Positions 11,446-23,356 are shown, counted from the first letter of the stretch. The stretch is DNA of 64,000 bases from Proteles cristata cristata (GCA_017311185.1 JAESUZ010000127.1:620001-684000); one strand, 5' to 3'. A program made the numbers and translations. Notes: generated by a model from the sequence alone, not told the origin.

Positions 11446-12376
11446 CCTCCAGAAAAACAGACGAAGCAGTTTATCACATGAATAGTTAGGGGCCATAACA
11501 GCTGCCAGGAAATCACAGAAGGAAGTCCCCAATAAAGGAAGCTGAATTAAGGGAATAGAATAAACGCTAAAAACTCTAACTTATGAAAACTTTACCCCCA
11601 AAAAGAATTGAAGTTATGTATTCACAGAGTATACTGCATACCTGAGACTATTCAATCAGAACAACTACTACCAAGACACATTTTATAAACTTATTGGATT
11701 TAAAAAACTAAAAATTTCTTTGGGCTTCTAGCCAAAACCAGAAAGTGACTTTTAATGGAAAGAAAACTAGATTATCATCAGACTTTCCTTAGCAATCTTT
11801 CTGCCAGGGGAAAATGGAATAATGTATTTAAGATGCTCAAAGAGTCAAGGATGTTATGTCCAATAAAAGTGACTTTCAGGTATAAAGCACACTGACAAAT
11901 TGTACTAAACATGCAAGAACTCAGAAAGTACTACCAGGAGAACTTAGGAACTGACCAGAGAACAAGCTTCAGAGTAACTACAGAGCTATCAACCTAAGAA
12001 CTGGAAGGGGCATTAATGATGTAGTTGTAGCAATGAGACTACAGAAGACCTAAAAGGAAGAATAGAAGTAATGGTCGTGTGCTTGAACTACATTAACAGT
12101 ACAACAACAAAAGTCACATTTTTAAAAAACTTCTCAGTGATTATATTGGTGTTGGTGAGACTACTGTGCATACAATGTGGGTTGAATAATGATGGCATAT
12201 TCTATCGTATGACTGTGACACTGGGAATTTCCATGTCTTTTCCAGCTTTTAGAGGACACCCACTTCCCGTGGCCCATGGTCTTCTTTCTTCATCAAAGCA
12301 AACATCAGAGTAACAATCTTCACACAGCATTATCCTGTCTCTTCTGCCTCATTCTTCCACATTTAAGAACCTGTGT
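11446..12376. other. Unresolved old repeat-like DNA, perhaps L1 5' region
   Basis: Roughly 11560-12060 has a texture like an L1 5' region or HAL1 (aatgtatttaagatgctcaaagag; gagaacaagcttcaga). About 12180-12365 looks like another diverged old repeat. I cannot name either with confidence. The 80-codon frame at 12071-12313 has no motif. Confidence 0.3.
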
Positions 12377-12472
12377 GGGGCACCTGGGTGACTCAGGGAA
12401 GTGGCTGACTTAAGCTCAGGTCATGATCTCATGGTCTGTGAGTCACTTAACAGACTGAGCCACCCCAGTGCC
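12377..12472. mobile_element. Folded-back SINE remnant (two heads facing inward)
   Basis: 12377-12441 is a forward SINE head and proximal body (ggggcacctgggtgactcag). 12442-12472 is an inverted SINE head (cttaacagactgagccacc). There is no CT-rich body or A tail between them. Diverged flanks acatttaagaacctgt (about 12360) and acatcaataacctgt (about 12473) may be the old TSD. This fits a tail-to-tail pair that has lost its centre. Confidence 0.75.
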
Positions 12473-12489
12473 ACATCAATAACCTGTTT

Positions 12490-12912
12490 TTGAAGACCAC
12501 TGTATCCCTCGTTACAATAGCCTTTGTTTTCCTGCCGTGTTTTTGACCATAAAGCACATTTTGTCATGGGTAAGATCCATGCCATGGAAATTAGTCAGGC
12601 AGTTTTTGCCTTGAACATCTTCAGTAATTAATTTGAATTTCCTAAATGCAACTTCATCATTGTGCAGGTCAGCAAGGCTTACTTCAAACACATGACCCTT
12701 GAGGCCACCAGATGTGATTTTGGTTCCTTGCGTTCTTGTGACAGGTGTTTTTTCAGTATTTCTTATATGAACGTTGCTGGTGCTTTTACATCATACTAAT
12801 CTTCTTTTGAAAATGGATGAACCACTTTCTTCTTAGCTCCTTTTTTGCCGTCTTTTGTAAGGCACTTGTTCTCGCCAACTGCCATGGTGCTGCTCAGGGA
12901 GCCATAAGGGCA
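12490..12912 (-). pseudogene. RPS3A: RPS3A processed pseudogene, 5' half only
   Basis: RPS3A encodes a 264-residue protein of the small ribosomal subunit. The minus strand shows the end of its 5' UTR (ggctccctgagcagcacc) and then an ATG at 12885-12883 followed by [20 protein letters not shown]. The Trp-30 codon is TAG. Beyond it the reading follows RPS3A without introns, including a segment equivalent to [12 protein letters not shown] (near 12585), where the spacing matches codon 100, so net indels up to there are few. Similarity fades near codon 115-131. The C-terminal half, 3' UTR and A tail are not found. Lack of introns points to L1-mediated retrotransposition. It is not functional. Its 5' side is close to an LTR and its 3' side to the folded SINE. 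Confidence 0.9.
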
Positions 12913-12949
12913 GAAGTGTAACCCCTGCCTGCATATTTTAAACAGAAAG

Positions 12950-13385
12950 CTTTGAGGAAATGGTGAAAGCAGAAAAGTCACTTAGACAATACACCTTGCT
13001 CCTTGCCCTTCTTCTCTGAAACAGACCATAAAATCTTCATTTGCGAGGTTCCTCCCCATACAGACAGAAATGGAGAATCCTTATCTCAAGGTAAAGAAAT
13101 GTCCAGAAGAATCTCCACAAACAGGCCTTGATCCTTTACTCCAGTTTATTGCAATTATTTCAGGCTCCTTAACCTAGAATGTTCCTTCATGACTGTACAC
13201 TCCATCAAATCTAGTGTAAAAGTACATCGGTCTGTCTGTTTATCTGGGTCTTGATTTCCTTTGATGGTTTTTGTGTCACGTAAAATTTCCATTAAATAAA
13301 GTTTGTATGCTTTTCTCTTGTTAATCTATCTTTGTCAGTTTCATTTTCAGACCTAGCCAGGGACCCTAAGAGGGTCAACATAAAT
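12950..13385 (+). mobile_element. ERV1-like solo LTR (approximate ends)
   Basis: The 3' part is typical of class I endogenous retrovirus LTRs: aaatttccattaaataaagt with AATAAA, then cttttctcttgttaatct, ctttgtcagtttcattttca and a gggaccctaagagggtcaaca end. No internal retroviral genes follow. The 5' end and TSD could not be fixed. Confidence 0.6.
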
Positions 13386-13705
13386 CGTTGACTTCCCTAC
13401 ATCCTTTTTCTCCACATGTTCACAAAATTTGGAATTAAGTTTTTCTATACTTTTATCTTACTGTGGATTTAGTGTGCTTTTGCCTGGCAACTAGTTGTGG
13501 TGAATATCATTCCATGTGCTTATAAACGATTCATGCTTTATTTTGTGAAATAGTTATATTGATTATCATTTAATGTGCCTATAAGCAATTCATGCTTTAT
13601 TTTGAGAAATAGCCTTTCAAAACTTGTAAAACTTTGACTCAATTTTTGCTTATCTTTTTATTTTTTTAAAAAGTTGAGTTGTAAGCATTCTTTTCACATG
13701 CTAGA
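13386..13705. other. Unannotated DNA with a short internal duplication
   Basis: About 13510-13610 contains a near repeat of a 50-60 bp unit (gcttataaacgattcatgct against gcctataagcaattcatgct). Nothing else is recognised. Confidence 0.5.
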
Positions 13706-13775
13706 CTCTCTCTCTCCCTTTGCCCCTATCCCTCACTCCTGTGCTCTCTAAAATTAAAAAAAATAAATAAATGAG
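13706..13775 (+). mobile_element. CAN SINE 3' end fragment
   Basis: Only the CT-rich body end and A tail are present (gactctctctctcccttt, then aaaaaaataaataaa). 5'-truncated. Confidence 0.6.
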
Positions 13776-13872
13776 AACAAACTTATTTTCCAATTGTTTG
13801 TTAGTTGTATGTAAGAATACAATAGATTTTTAAATTGATGATTTATCTTTCCTTCTTTCTAATTTTGTTTTC

Positions 13873-14095
13873 TTTTTTTTTCTTTTTTAAATATTTTATT
13901 TATTTCTAGGAGACAGAGAGACAGCGTGAGCAGGGGAGGGTCAGAGAGAGAGGGAGTCACAGACTCTGAAACAGGCTCCAGGCTCCGAGCCGGCAGCCAG
14001 CACAGAGCCCGACGCGGGGCTCGAACCCCCTAACCGCGAGATCATGACCTAAGCAAAAGTCAGACGCTTAACTGACTAAGCCACCCAGGCGCCCC
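13873..14095 (-). mobile_element. CAN SINE, young felid subfamily
   Basis: Inverted SINE with CpG-rich head (gacgcggggctcgaaccc) and ctagga tail variant. The 15-bp TSD tctaattttgttttc lies at 13858-13872 and 14096-14110. Confidence 0.96.
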
Positions 14096-14110
14096 TCTAA
14101 TTTTGTTTTC

Positions 14111-14825
14111 ATTATTGTATGAGTTTCATAGTACTTTCTACATACAGAGGCACATGAACTGCAAAATGAGATGGTTTTTATTTTTCTTTTAATCCTTCTT
14201 ATTGGAATGGCTCAGATCTTTGGCACAGTGCTGAATAGAAGTATATAAAAGCAGACTTTCTCGCATTATTTCTGATCTTATGGGGTAATTTTACTAAGTA
14301 TGATATTAGTAACAGATGTCCTTCAATATATTGTGGAATTGTTCTTGTATTTCTAGTTTTCTGAGAACTTTAATCACGAATCACTGATTTTCCCTAATGG
14401 TTTTTCTGCATCATTTGAAAATAATGTCAACATGGATATTACTTGGCAAATTTGTTCTAAATGTTCACAATTTTTATTTAATCCTAATCGGCTTCACCAA
14501 TATCTAACTTTAGAAACATTTTCCAATGGCAAAAATTTAACAAATGAAAGAAAACCACACTTGTAAATAATTATTTTCTGCAAGCTAAATAATAAAATAA
14601 CAAGTAAATAGGACATAGATAATGACATACAGAGTAACGCTCTGAGGTTTTATACAATCCATATTATCTAAGTTTATCTCTTCACATTTAAAGCAGTAAA
14701 TTAGTGACTCTAGTTCCCATATAATATTTTTTATTACAGGTGTCTCGCTGACATAACATTTTGACAATTTCATTGAGGTTTCTAAATTAGCATTATGTGT
14801 TAAGGAAGTATAAAAACAATGTGAA
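14111..14825. other. Unannotated AT-rich DNA
   Basis: No gene or repeat recognised. Confidence 0.45.
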
Positions 14826-14839
14826 AAGATCAGTTATTA

Positions 14840-15052
14840 TTTTTTAATGTTTTTTATTTATTTCTGAGAGAGAGAGGACAGCGTGAGCAGGGGAGGGTCA
14901 GAGAGAGAGGGAGACACGGAATCCGAAGCAGGATCCAGGCTCTAAGCTACCTGTCAGCACAGAGCTTGACACGGGGCTGGAACCCACGAACTGTTAGATC
15001 ATGACCTGAGCCGAAGTCAGATGCTCAACCGACTGAGCCACCCAGGCACCCT
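14840..15052 (-). mobile_element. CAN SINE
   Basis: Inverted full-length SINE with a perfect 14-bp TSD, aagatcagttatta, at 14826-14839 and 15053-15066. It has an extra few bases in the body (ctacctgtcagcac), a subfamily mark. Confidence 0.95.
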
Positions 15053-15548
15053 AAGATCAGTTATTAAGAAAAGCTAAATTAAAAATGAGAGGGAGTGTGT
15101 ATCTAAATATTATGTATCCAAGTAATTTTTAATTCTTCAGACAAATTCTTCTTCATCATGAGACTCTTTGATATACATTAATGAATTTTATTTCCTAATG
15201 TTTTGCTAAGGACTTCTGTGTGTATGCTTATGAAAGATAATGATGTACTTTTCTTTATTTTTTTTTTAAATATCTTTGTCTAATTTTGAAATCAGGACAA
15301 TCTCAGTCTCATGTAATAAGATGGGGAGTGGTTCATCCTCTAATTCCTGAAAAAATTAGTATAAAATTGGTTTTATTTTATTTTGACTATTTTATATAAT
15401 TTATAAAATATCTGGGCCTGTTCTTTTTCTTGTTTGTTTTGTTACTGATGTACAGAGTTTTATCTACAAACAAAATGCCTTCAATGGATATAGAGCTATT
15501 CAAATATTCAGCTTCATATTGTGTCAGTTTTGACAATTGTATTTTTAT

Positions 15549-15585
15549 TTTTATTTATTTTAAAATGTTCAATGTTTATTTATTG
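15549..15585 (-). mobile_element. Extremely 5'-truncated retroinsertion (tail only)
   Basis: About 37 bp of T-rich SINE-tail-like sequence (atgtttatttatt) lie between ttgacaattgtattttta (15530-15547) and ttgacaatgtattttta (from 15586). The duplication marks an L1-machinery insertion that kept little more than its tail. Confidence 0.55.
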
Positions 15586-16278
15586 TTGACAATGTATTTT
15601 TAAATAAATTTACCTATCGAAGATTCCAACATAATTTTTTGGTAATATTTTCTAGTTTCCCTTTTTATATCTGTTGAGTTTCTAGTTTAAGCCTTTGTTT
15701 TATTGTTCTTGGTGATTTGTTTACTCTTTCTCTAGATATTTGTTTCCATAACCAGTCTATCTATGTGCTTTGGTATTTTGTTCATTTTTACAAATAACTT
15801 CTTTTTGAATATATTAATTTTTTCTATTGTCCATTTTCAGATTTGTGTTTAAATTTGTTCTTTCATGTTGATTTTTTTTTTATTCAACTTACTTTGGGTT
15901 CACTATCTTCTTTGTAATTTCTTACAGTATGTTTTTATCCTTAGGTTTGATTTTACCATTTTCTTTTTCAACATGAGCCTTCAACCTATAAATTCGTCTC
16001 AGGCCACCATGTTAACTACATTTAAAAAATTTTGATTTGTAAAACAAAGCAAAACAAAACAAAAGTTTGGGTTTGTATTCTTCCATTATCCTTCAGTTCA
16101 AAATACTTTTTTAAATTCCCCTTATGATTCATCTTTTATCCGTGCATTATTTAACTGTATGTTTACTATTTGAGGTTTTTTTTAGACATCTGATTATTGC
16201 TGATATTTCAGTTAGTACTGTTTTGTTTAGTATGCATTCTCTGTATGAATTCAACCCTTTTTGAGAGCATTAGGACTT

Positions 16279-16458
16279 GGGGCACCTGGGTGGCTCAGTC
16301 AGCTAAGTGTCGAGATCAAGCGGTTTGAGAATTTGAGCCTCGGGCTGGGCTCTGTGCTGACAGCTCAGAGCCTGGAACCTACTTTGGATTCTGTGTCTCC
16401 CTCTCTCTCTCTCCCTTCCTTGCTTGTGCCCTGTCTCTCAAAATTAAATAAGCATTAA
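16279..16458 (+). mobile_element. CAN SINE nested in old L1
   Basis: Forward SINE head ggggcacctgggtggctcag, CT-rich body and A tail inside the L1M copy. A gap of about 25 bp in the tRNA-like part (after aagtgtcgagatcaag) removes part of the region between the A and B boxes. No clear TSD. Confidence 0.9.
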
Positions 16459-17870
16459 AATACTGTTTCAAGAAGAGTATCAGAGCTTGTATTATGACTC
16501 TGCATGTTGTCTTCCTTGTTGAATGTATACTATGCACTTTAAAAGAATATATATTCTGCAGCTGTTGGGTTTGATGTCCCATAAAGATCTATTTGTTAAT
16601 TTTGCTTTATAGAATTGACCAGGTCATCTATGTCTTTACACATTTATTTTTGTCTAATTGTCCAACAGTTGCTGGGAACACTGTTTTAAAATTCTTATTA
16701 TATCTGTGGTATTGTTTAATTTTCCCTTTAATCATCTCTACCAATACTTGCTTTGTGATTTGTGAATTCAGGTTATTATGAGCATAAAAATATAAAGTGA
16801 TCGCATGTTCCTGGTGAATTGAACTTTTTATTATTAATGAATGTTTCTGTTTTGTTTCTGTTATACATTTCTTTTGAAATCTGTTTTGTGTGATCAATAC
16901 AGAGCTACCCCAGCCTTTCTTTGCATATAGTTTGCAGGGTTTATCTTCTCCTGACTTTTACTTTTAAGCTTCCTGAATTTTTATATTTAAAACGGGAGCA
17001 CATTGTTGAATCTTGTTTTTTTAACCTTTTCTGATAAGCTTTAACTATTAATTGGAGTGTTTATTTAGTAAATAATGTTTCTAATTATTGATACGATTCA
17101 TATGCATGTATAATTTACCTTTTTTTCTGTTTGCCTCTCTGTTTGCAATCATGTTTATCTTTTTTATTTGTTTTTTAGCAGTTTGATTATAAAGATATGT
17201 AAACACAGATATACACATATAACCACAAACATGTTGCTTGGGGTTGGCTCATATTTTTTGAGCTCTAACTTAAATTTGAGGAATTGTTCCCCATTAATTC
17301 TTCAGTAACATGTTCTGCCCTCATTTTCTTCTGTTATTAATCTGTGACTTTATTGGTAGAAATTAAATATTTCATATGGTGATAGTTTGCAACAGATTCC
17401 TGAGTTTTTTTTCCTTTATTTGGAATTCTCTTGTTTTTATTTTGTATATATTTAATATTAGATTATTTCCTTTACACAGCTTCCACGAATCTTATGCTTT
17501 GTCCTATAGATTTTAGACCCAAGCTGAATTGAAATTTGACCTCTGTCTCCTCTGCCCAAGGGTGCCAATGAGCTCTCCTCAATTTTCTAGCTGTCTATGC
17601 TCTGATGAGAGGATTGTTTTCAGGCAAAGAACCAGCTGACATAGTATTCATCTTGAGTTTTTTATTTCCCCTTCGAAATATCAGTTTAATATTGCTGCAT
17701 GTTGTTGAGACTGTTGCAGCCTGTTGCCCATTCTCTGAAAACAGTGTCTCTTATACTTCATTATATTTATTTTAAGTTTTTAAAGTTGTATACAAGGGGA
17801 AAGCTAGTCTGGTTCTCATTGTTCTGTCATGGTCATAAGCAGATGTCCTGCAAACATTCAGATCCAGCAG

Positions 17871-19090
17871 CTATGTAATTTCTATTATTTATTTCTATAA
17901 CAAGTATAGTGGGAATGCATTTTGGATCCAAGTAAAATTATATAAAATATTTCTATTAATGATGCAAGTCATATTATAATTTTTTATTATTTACATTTAA
18001 CATACCTTAAAATAATTACCAGAAAGCCATTTTTAATTTAGGTATTTCAACATTTGTTTTTAATCTAGTCTCTCTGTCCTAATAAATAAATAATAAATAA
18101 ATAAATACATACATACATACATGAATACATAATAAATTGTATTTCCTTGTAACCTTTAAAATTTATCAATTAGGTTTACTAAGTTAATTAAGGGGCACAA
18201 AAAATGTCAGTAAGGTGCTTTTTATATTAAATTTTGCCTTTCAAGAGGTCATCGAAGAATGATTACACAGAATACACATATTTCATTCTTTTACATCAAT
18301 ATTTAAGGAAGTTGTCCTTTTGTGTAGACATCTCTGATTGTGGTGCTTTAATTTCATTTCTTCACAAACACCAGAAAATCAATAGGATACAGCATCTTAA
18401 AATTTATTAGATTTAATATCTTTAGCATCATCTGACATGAAAATCAAATTTTTACATAGAGAGATACTGTGTATACAATGTATGCTTGGAACTCAACTTG
18501 TTATAATAAAATCAAAATAAAAGCTTTTGACATTCTTTAAAGAGATGAGGCATTAGTGCATGGTTTTATGTAATGATATGTTTTTTGCTTAAAGTAATTT
18601 CTTGGAATATTCATTCCCAAGTGTCTCATTTTGTCACATCCTGGAAAAAACAAAACTTATTCTGCAAAATATTTCTCTTTTGATAATATAAATAGGGCAA
18701 TAGTGAGAAGAGTTAACACTATCAATTTATGATATGTATTGAATTTTTTAATTAAATAATTTTCTGAGTTAGTGATATCTTGGTACATTTTGGAATAGTT
18801 GGGACAGAATTAAAGATAATGTTAAGCAGTCTTTATGTTTTTGGAATTGCATTCATATGAAGAAAAAGGAAAAACTGTAATTGTCCAGGCAACTTCTGGG
18901 AAACACCAAAGAGAGCTGAGGTTTAAAACTTCTTGAAAATCATTTGTTCTGCTTTCCAGATCTGATCTTTGGAAGTTTAAAGTCTTAGAAATACTTATCC
19001 CTTTCATTAAAAGGACAACAGATTTCTGAAAACAGTTGATGCATGAAGCTTTGGTATTCTGTAATCAAAGTGAAAACAGTATTTAAAAAT
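17871..19090. other. Unannotated AT-rich DNA
   Basis: Apart from a small microsatellite at 18.1 kb, no gene or repeat is recognised. Confidence 0.45.
18081..18135 (+). repeat. (AAAT)n/(CATA)n microsatellite
   Basis: Compound tetranucleotide run: aataaataaa units, then catacatacatac. Confidence 0.9.
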
Positions 19091-19104
19091 ATACATAGAA
19101 GAAT

Positions 19105-19330
19105 GTGGGGAGCCTGGGTGGCTCAGTCAGTTAAGCGTCCATCTTCCACTCAGGTCATGATCTTAGGGCTCATAAGTTTGAGCCCTGCATCAGACTCTGT
19201 ACTGACAGCTTAGAGCCTGGAGCCTGCTTTGGATTCTGTGTCTCCCTCTCTCTCTGCCCCTCCTCAGCTCATGCTCTTTCCTTCTCTCTCAAAAGTAAAT
19301 AAACATTAAAAAATTAAAAAAAAAATATAT
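19105..19330 (+). mobile_element. CAN SINE
   Basis: Forward full-length SINE. The TSD atacatagaagaat (19091-19104) pairs with atatatagaagaat (19331-19344), with an AT dinucleotide run in the tail. Confidence 0.94.
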
Positions 19331-19388
19331 ATATATAGAAGAATTTAATGCAACTGTTAGGTACTTAACATTTCTAGAATCTGGTTGC

Positions 19389-19412
19389 TTTTTTTTTTTT
19401 TTTTTTTTTTTT
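19389..19412 (+). repeat. Poly-T run (24 T)
   Basis: Pure T homopolymer between tggttgc and agtatg. No element body is attached on either side. Confidence 0.9.
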
Positions 19413-20799
19413 AGTATGAAAGGATAATCAAGAGCCTAAGACACTCAAGTACAGTACCATTCTAATAAAACTTGAATTCTTTTATCTGAACAAATGACAC
19501 AGAAGATACAGAATAACAATTGATTAACTTGTGTGAAGGACAACTGAATTGTCAAAGATTTATCTGTCATTCTGAGTGATAAACATATTCTAAATATATA
19601 TTACTTATGATGCTTGTCACCAAAGATTTATAAGTTCTTTATAAAATATTGTAGACAAATCCATTAGAACTAAGCAAACATTGTCAAAAGTTTAACATAT
19701 TTTATTTCTTCTTTTTAGAAGAATAGCAGAAATTATAATAAAACCTAATAAAATTCACTCCCTACAAGCTTTCAACATATTTCTCTTGCTATCTACACTA
19801 AGGTCCTGACATTTATCAAGGTTCTTCTTGTTAGCCATTTCTTTCTTTTTTCATTAAAAAACAAAATGTGTCAACTTATTAACACATTTGTACTATACAC
19901 AGAGAAAGCAAATAGCATGGTTAGGTCCTTTAAAAATATCCATTATTTTACTTAGTATTTTAAAAGAAATGTGGTGGAGTGTCTCAGACTATCTGGACCA
20001 TAGGTTCCTCCTGCCTTTCTGCGCCACTGACATTTCCGTGGGTGTGGAGCGAGTGTATTCTATCATGGAGATAAGTGTTTGCACAGATATTTCATGTGCT
20101 GGGTTTTACTAAAACCCCTTTATCTCCTTTCTGGCACACAGTTGTAGCTGGAAAGTGGCTGCAGCCCTGGGCACTACAGTCCCCAGCGTCTTCGTACTTT
20201 ATAATAATGATGGGAATAGTTTGTTAATGAAAAATGAGTAGAATGGTGCACCACTTATGGTAAAAGATTACTGAAGAAAAGGTGTACTTTCCCCTTCCAA
20301 CATCTGGATATAAGTGACAGTAAGATTCTGAGGGTGCAGGGGCCACAAGACAGAAAATCTTGCATGTCGGAAGACAGCCATCCACCAATTAGGAGAATCT
20401 ACTGTAGACTGGAAGGTGAGCAAAAAAAAATATCTCCTGTCTGTGAGTTTTAGTCGTGTTTGGTTTTATTTTTATAGGAATGAGTATACCATATGCAATG
20501 CAAAGTGCCTTTGAGACCTTAAATTGAAGATGTTCTAAAACAGTTCCATGCTCCAGGAGTAGCTAAAACTGGTTGAGAATAAACAAGATGACTAGAGTCT
20601 CAAGGCATTGGGACCAAGTGTTTCAATAAAGCCCTTTTGAGGTTGCAAAATAACTATCCAAGAATAGTTATGGAGCTTCTTTTATACTAATCACTTTTAT
20701 AGATTTCAGGGATGCAGTTAGGATAGACATGTACACAATATAATTTGTGCAACGCACAACTCAGGGGTGTCCCATTTAGGATAGTGCAATGCATTTGCC
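19413..20799. other. SINE-free DNA, unassigned
   Basis: No gene recognised. About 20110-20190 (cagttgtagctggaaagtgg; cagccctgggcactacagtc) is GC-richer and may be an old repeat piece that I cannot name. The 74-codon frame at 19888-20112 has no motif. Confidence 0.4.
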
Positions 20800-21345
20800 A
20801 TGTCACAGTTTCCATAGATGAAGATGATCACTGTGCCTTGGAGTTATCAGTGTTTGGTGAGCCATATACAATACCAAATCAAGGAATCTTCTTGCTTTCA
20901 TAAAATTTACAATCTAGAGTGAGAAGTAGGAAATAACTACAAACAAATATAAACTATAAATCTCATATTATAGTGTTATGAATAAAAATTAAGAATAGGA
21001 ATCATCACAATAAAAGACAGCTAATATATATATAGGGTTGTCAGAGAAGACCTCACAATTGGGAAAATATTTGAGTGCCTCTTCAATTGAGAAGAGATAG
21101 TATAACTTTATAATTGTGGCTAATTGAGAAAAAAAAATAGTTTAAACAACTTGTTGAGAAACAAGTACAAGTACAAAGCTTTGATAATGGCTGTGCGTTT
21201 AGCATACTTCATGCAAGAAAGCCTGTGTGGACAGAAAGTAGTAAGATGGACAGCATTAGAAAATGAGTTTGAAATGTAACATATGTGTTAGATCATGGAA
21301 GGCTTTGTGGCCTTTTAAGGGATTTCAAATTTTAATGGAAACTTA
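20800..21345 (+). repeat. Ancient mammalian repeat (family not named)
   Basis: Follows the same old family as 5.3 and 35.9 kb: cataaaatttacaatctaga, aataactacaaac, gggttgtcagagaagacctc, then gttagatcatggaaggcttt and gtggccttttaagggattt. It is the longest copy of this family in the window. Confidence 0.45.
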
Positions 21346-22375
21346 TGGCACAAAAATACAATAATTCATATTCAAATAAACAATATTTTAAGAAATTGCT
21401 ACTACTCATGTTTTCCCAATGTGCCTGAAGGTAATGGCAGATAATTATTGCCATCCTTGGACTCTAACTTTTGAATCGCCATCTTGAAAAGTGTCTATGG
21501 GAGGAGAACTGAACTTGTGTATTTCACACAATTAACTCACTAACCTTTTCTTATCGAAATGAAATTTGCCTGTGAGAATGGGAGGGAGTCTACCATCAAC
21601 TGGTCGCCTTTGTGACTCCATCCAGACAGTCTTCATATCACCTTTTGTTTTTGAGTTTTTACATTAGAAACTTTAAATTTCAAAGAAAAAGATCAAATTT
21701 GATTTAAAGAATGTCTCACTTTTTTGACTTAGAAGGGTCACAGGCAGAGGTCTTGAACCAGAACCACCATTCATCCAACTGAAAAAAACAATTCTCAAAG
21801 AAAAATAAGTCTAAGCTAATGAACTGATATTCATCTAGTTTGCTTGGAAATCCAGACCTAGATATAAGAACATTCAGTAATACTTTAAGATTATGAAAAT
21901 ATCTATAGGTTTTGAGTAGTAAGTGTGGGCTATTGCCTACGGAGGAATGAAATGCATAGGCTTTAGAGATGGCAAATTGGTTTCATGCACTGAGTCATGT
22001 AGACAATAGATACACAATATATTTCTGGGTACCCCTGAGGTTCTTTATGTTTCTTAGGATTGTCCATCTTGCCAAAAGCACAGATCAAGTTTTGTGCTGT
22101 TTGGTAGACAGAAGTTTGAGTAGGACAGTTCATCAATGTCAGCTGTTTCCCAAAGGCCATCAACAAATCTTACCAGATACATGACTACTGAACTTCAATA
22201 CAAAAAATGTGAAAATAGTTTTATGGGTTGGCATTGGTCAGAATGATGATGTGCAGGGGCCTGGATAAAATGGATTATGGCTGGAAGCTGCTTGTTAGAT
22301 GTCAAGTATCCATTGAAATGCTGCTAAAGACCAAGCTCAGTTTTAGGCACTAGAGATTTAAAATAATTCACATCT
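21346..22375. other. Unannotated DNA
   Basis: No gene or repeat recognised. Overlapping 67-71 codon frames at about 21963-22184 on opposite strands are mirror artefacts of one another. Confidence 0.4.
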
Positions 22376-22590
22376 GGGCATCTGTTTGGCTCAGTCGGTT
22401 AAGTGTCTGACTTTGACTAAGATCATGATCTCCCAGTTGGGGAGTTCAAGCCCTGCATGGGGCTCTGTACTAACAGCTCAGAGTCTGGAGCCTGCTTCAG
22501 ATTCTTTGTCTCCCTCTCTCTCTGTCCCTCCCCCACTTCTGCTCTGTCTGTCTCTCTCTCAAAAATAAATACACATTAAAAAAAATACCA
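22376..22590 (+). mobile_element. CAN SINE
   Basis: Forward full-length SINE (gggcatctgtttggctcagt head; tctctctcaaaaataaata tail). TSD unclear. Confidence 0.93.
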
Positions 22591-23150
22591 CACATTTTTC
22601 TAAATATGATACCTGAATTATTGCTGGCTTTCATATAGCTGTTACCTCTATATAACAGAGACATAGAAAAAAACACATCTAATTAATTTAAATTTTTTAA
22701 AATCCTGATTTTGTTATAAGTAATTTATAAGTAATTAAACTCTTAAGGAGTGGGATATGCATTGACTTGCTTTTAAAGAATGCCATCTGAAAATTGATTT
22801 AAAAAAAAAGTAGTGGAGAAACCTAAAAACACGACCTCAGCTGGATGATCTAAGTCAATATTAGAGTGATAAGTCATGTCCAGTGTATGCAGCCTTCACA
22901 TATGATGAGACTAGTGTTTCTGTTTTGTGAGCACAGTATGCCCATTTGTGATTCATGGCATTTATCACTGTTCTATTCTTTATCTATCATATTCCTCCTT
23001 TGGTCTCATATGCCTTTTTCCCCCTTCTACATTTAAAAAAATTTTCCAAGTGTGCCATTATTTACAAAACTATTATTTATTAATAAGGATATTCATTTTC
23101 AAGGGCTAAGAATCTGTATGTTTTCTGCTTTAAATTTATTTAGAAACTTC
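22591..23150. other. Unannotated AT-rich DNA
   Basis: No gene or repeat recognised. Confidence 0.45.
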
Positions 23151-23168
23151 CAAAAATGTAATAGGTTT

Positions 23169-23356
23169 TTGTTTTGTTTTGTTTTGTTTTGGTTTTTTTT
23201 CAGAATGAGCAAGAGACACAGAATCTGAAACAGGCTCCAGAATCTGAGCCAGCTATCAGCACAGAGCCCAGACTCGGGGCTCGAAACCACAAATTGTGAG
23301 ATTATGATATGTGTTGAAGTTGGACGCTTAACTTACGGAATCACCCCGGCACCCCA
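23169..23356 (-). mobile_element. CAN SINE with (TTTTG)n tail
   Basis: Inverted SINE whose tail has become a (TTTTG)n run at about 23167-23190. TSD-like caaaaatgtaatag (from 23151) and caaaagtgtaatag (23357-23370). Confidence 0.92.

Larger units (their letters stand above)
15150..17870 (-). mobile_element. Long old L1M copy (ORF2 RT through 5' region)
   Basis: Left to right, the plus strand follows the antisense of L1 ORF2 from the RT region (cctaatgttttgctaagg; atctgggcctgttc) through the endonuclease domain (ttattaattggagtgtttatttagt) to the ORF1/5' side (agcagtttgattataaagat; ttctgtcatggtcataagcag near 17825). It is decayed throughout. It carries a SINE at 16279-16458 and a tail-only insertion at 15549-15585. 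The long antisense pieces (for example 16628-16897) encode nothing of their own. Confidence 0.8.

Noticed and set aside
12796..12981. 61-codon minus frame containing [11 protein letters not shown], considered as a ribosomal protein gene
   Set aside because: It ends at a premature TAG in place of Trp-30, has no introns and lacks the C-terminal half: a processed pseudogene.
13510..13610. Two similar 50-60 bp units, considered as a CRISPR-like or regulatory tandem repeat
   Set aside because: Only two imperfect copies in a mammalian genome; a simple local duplication.
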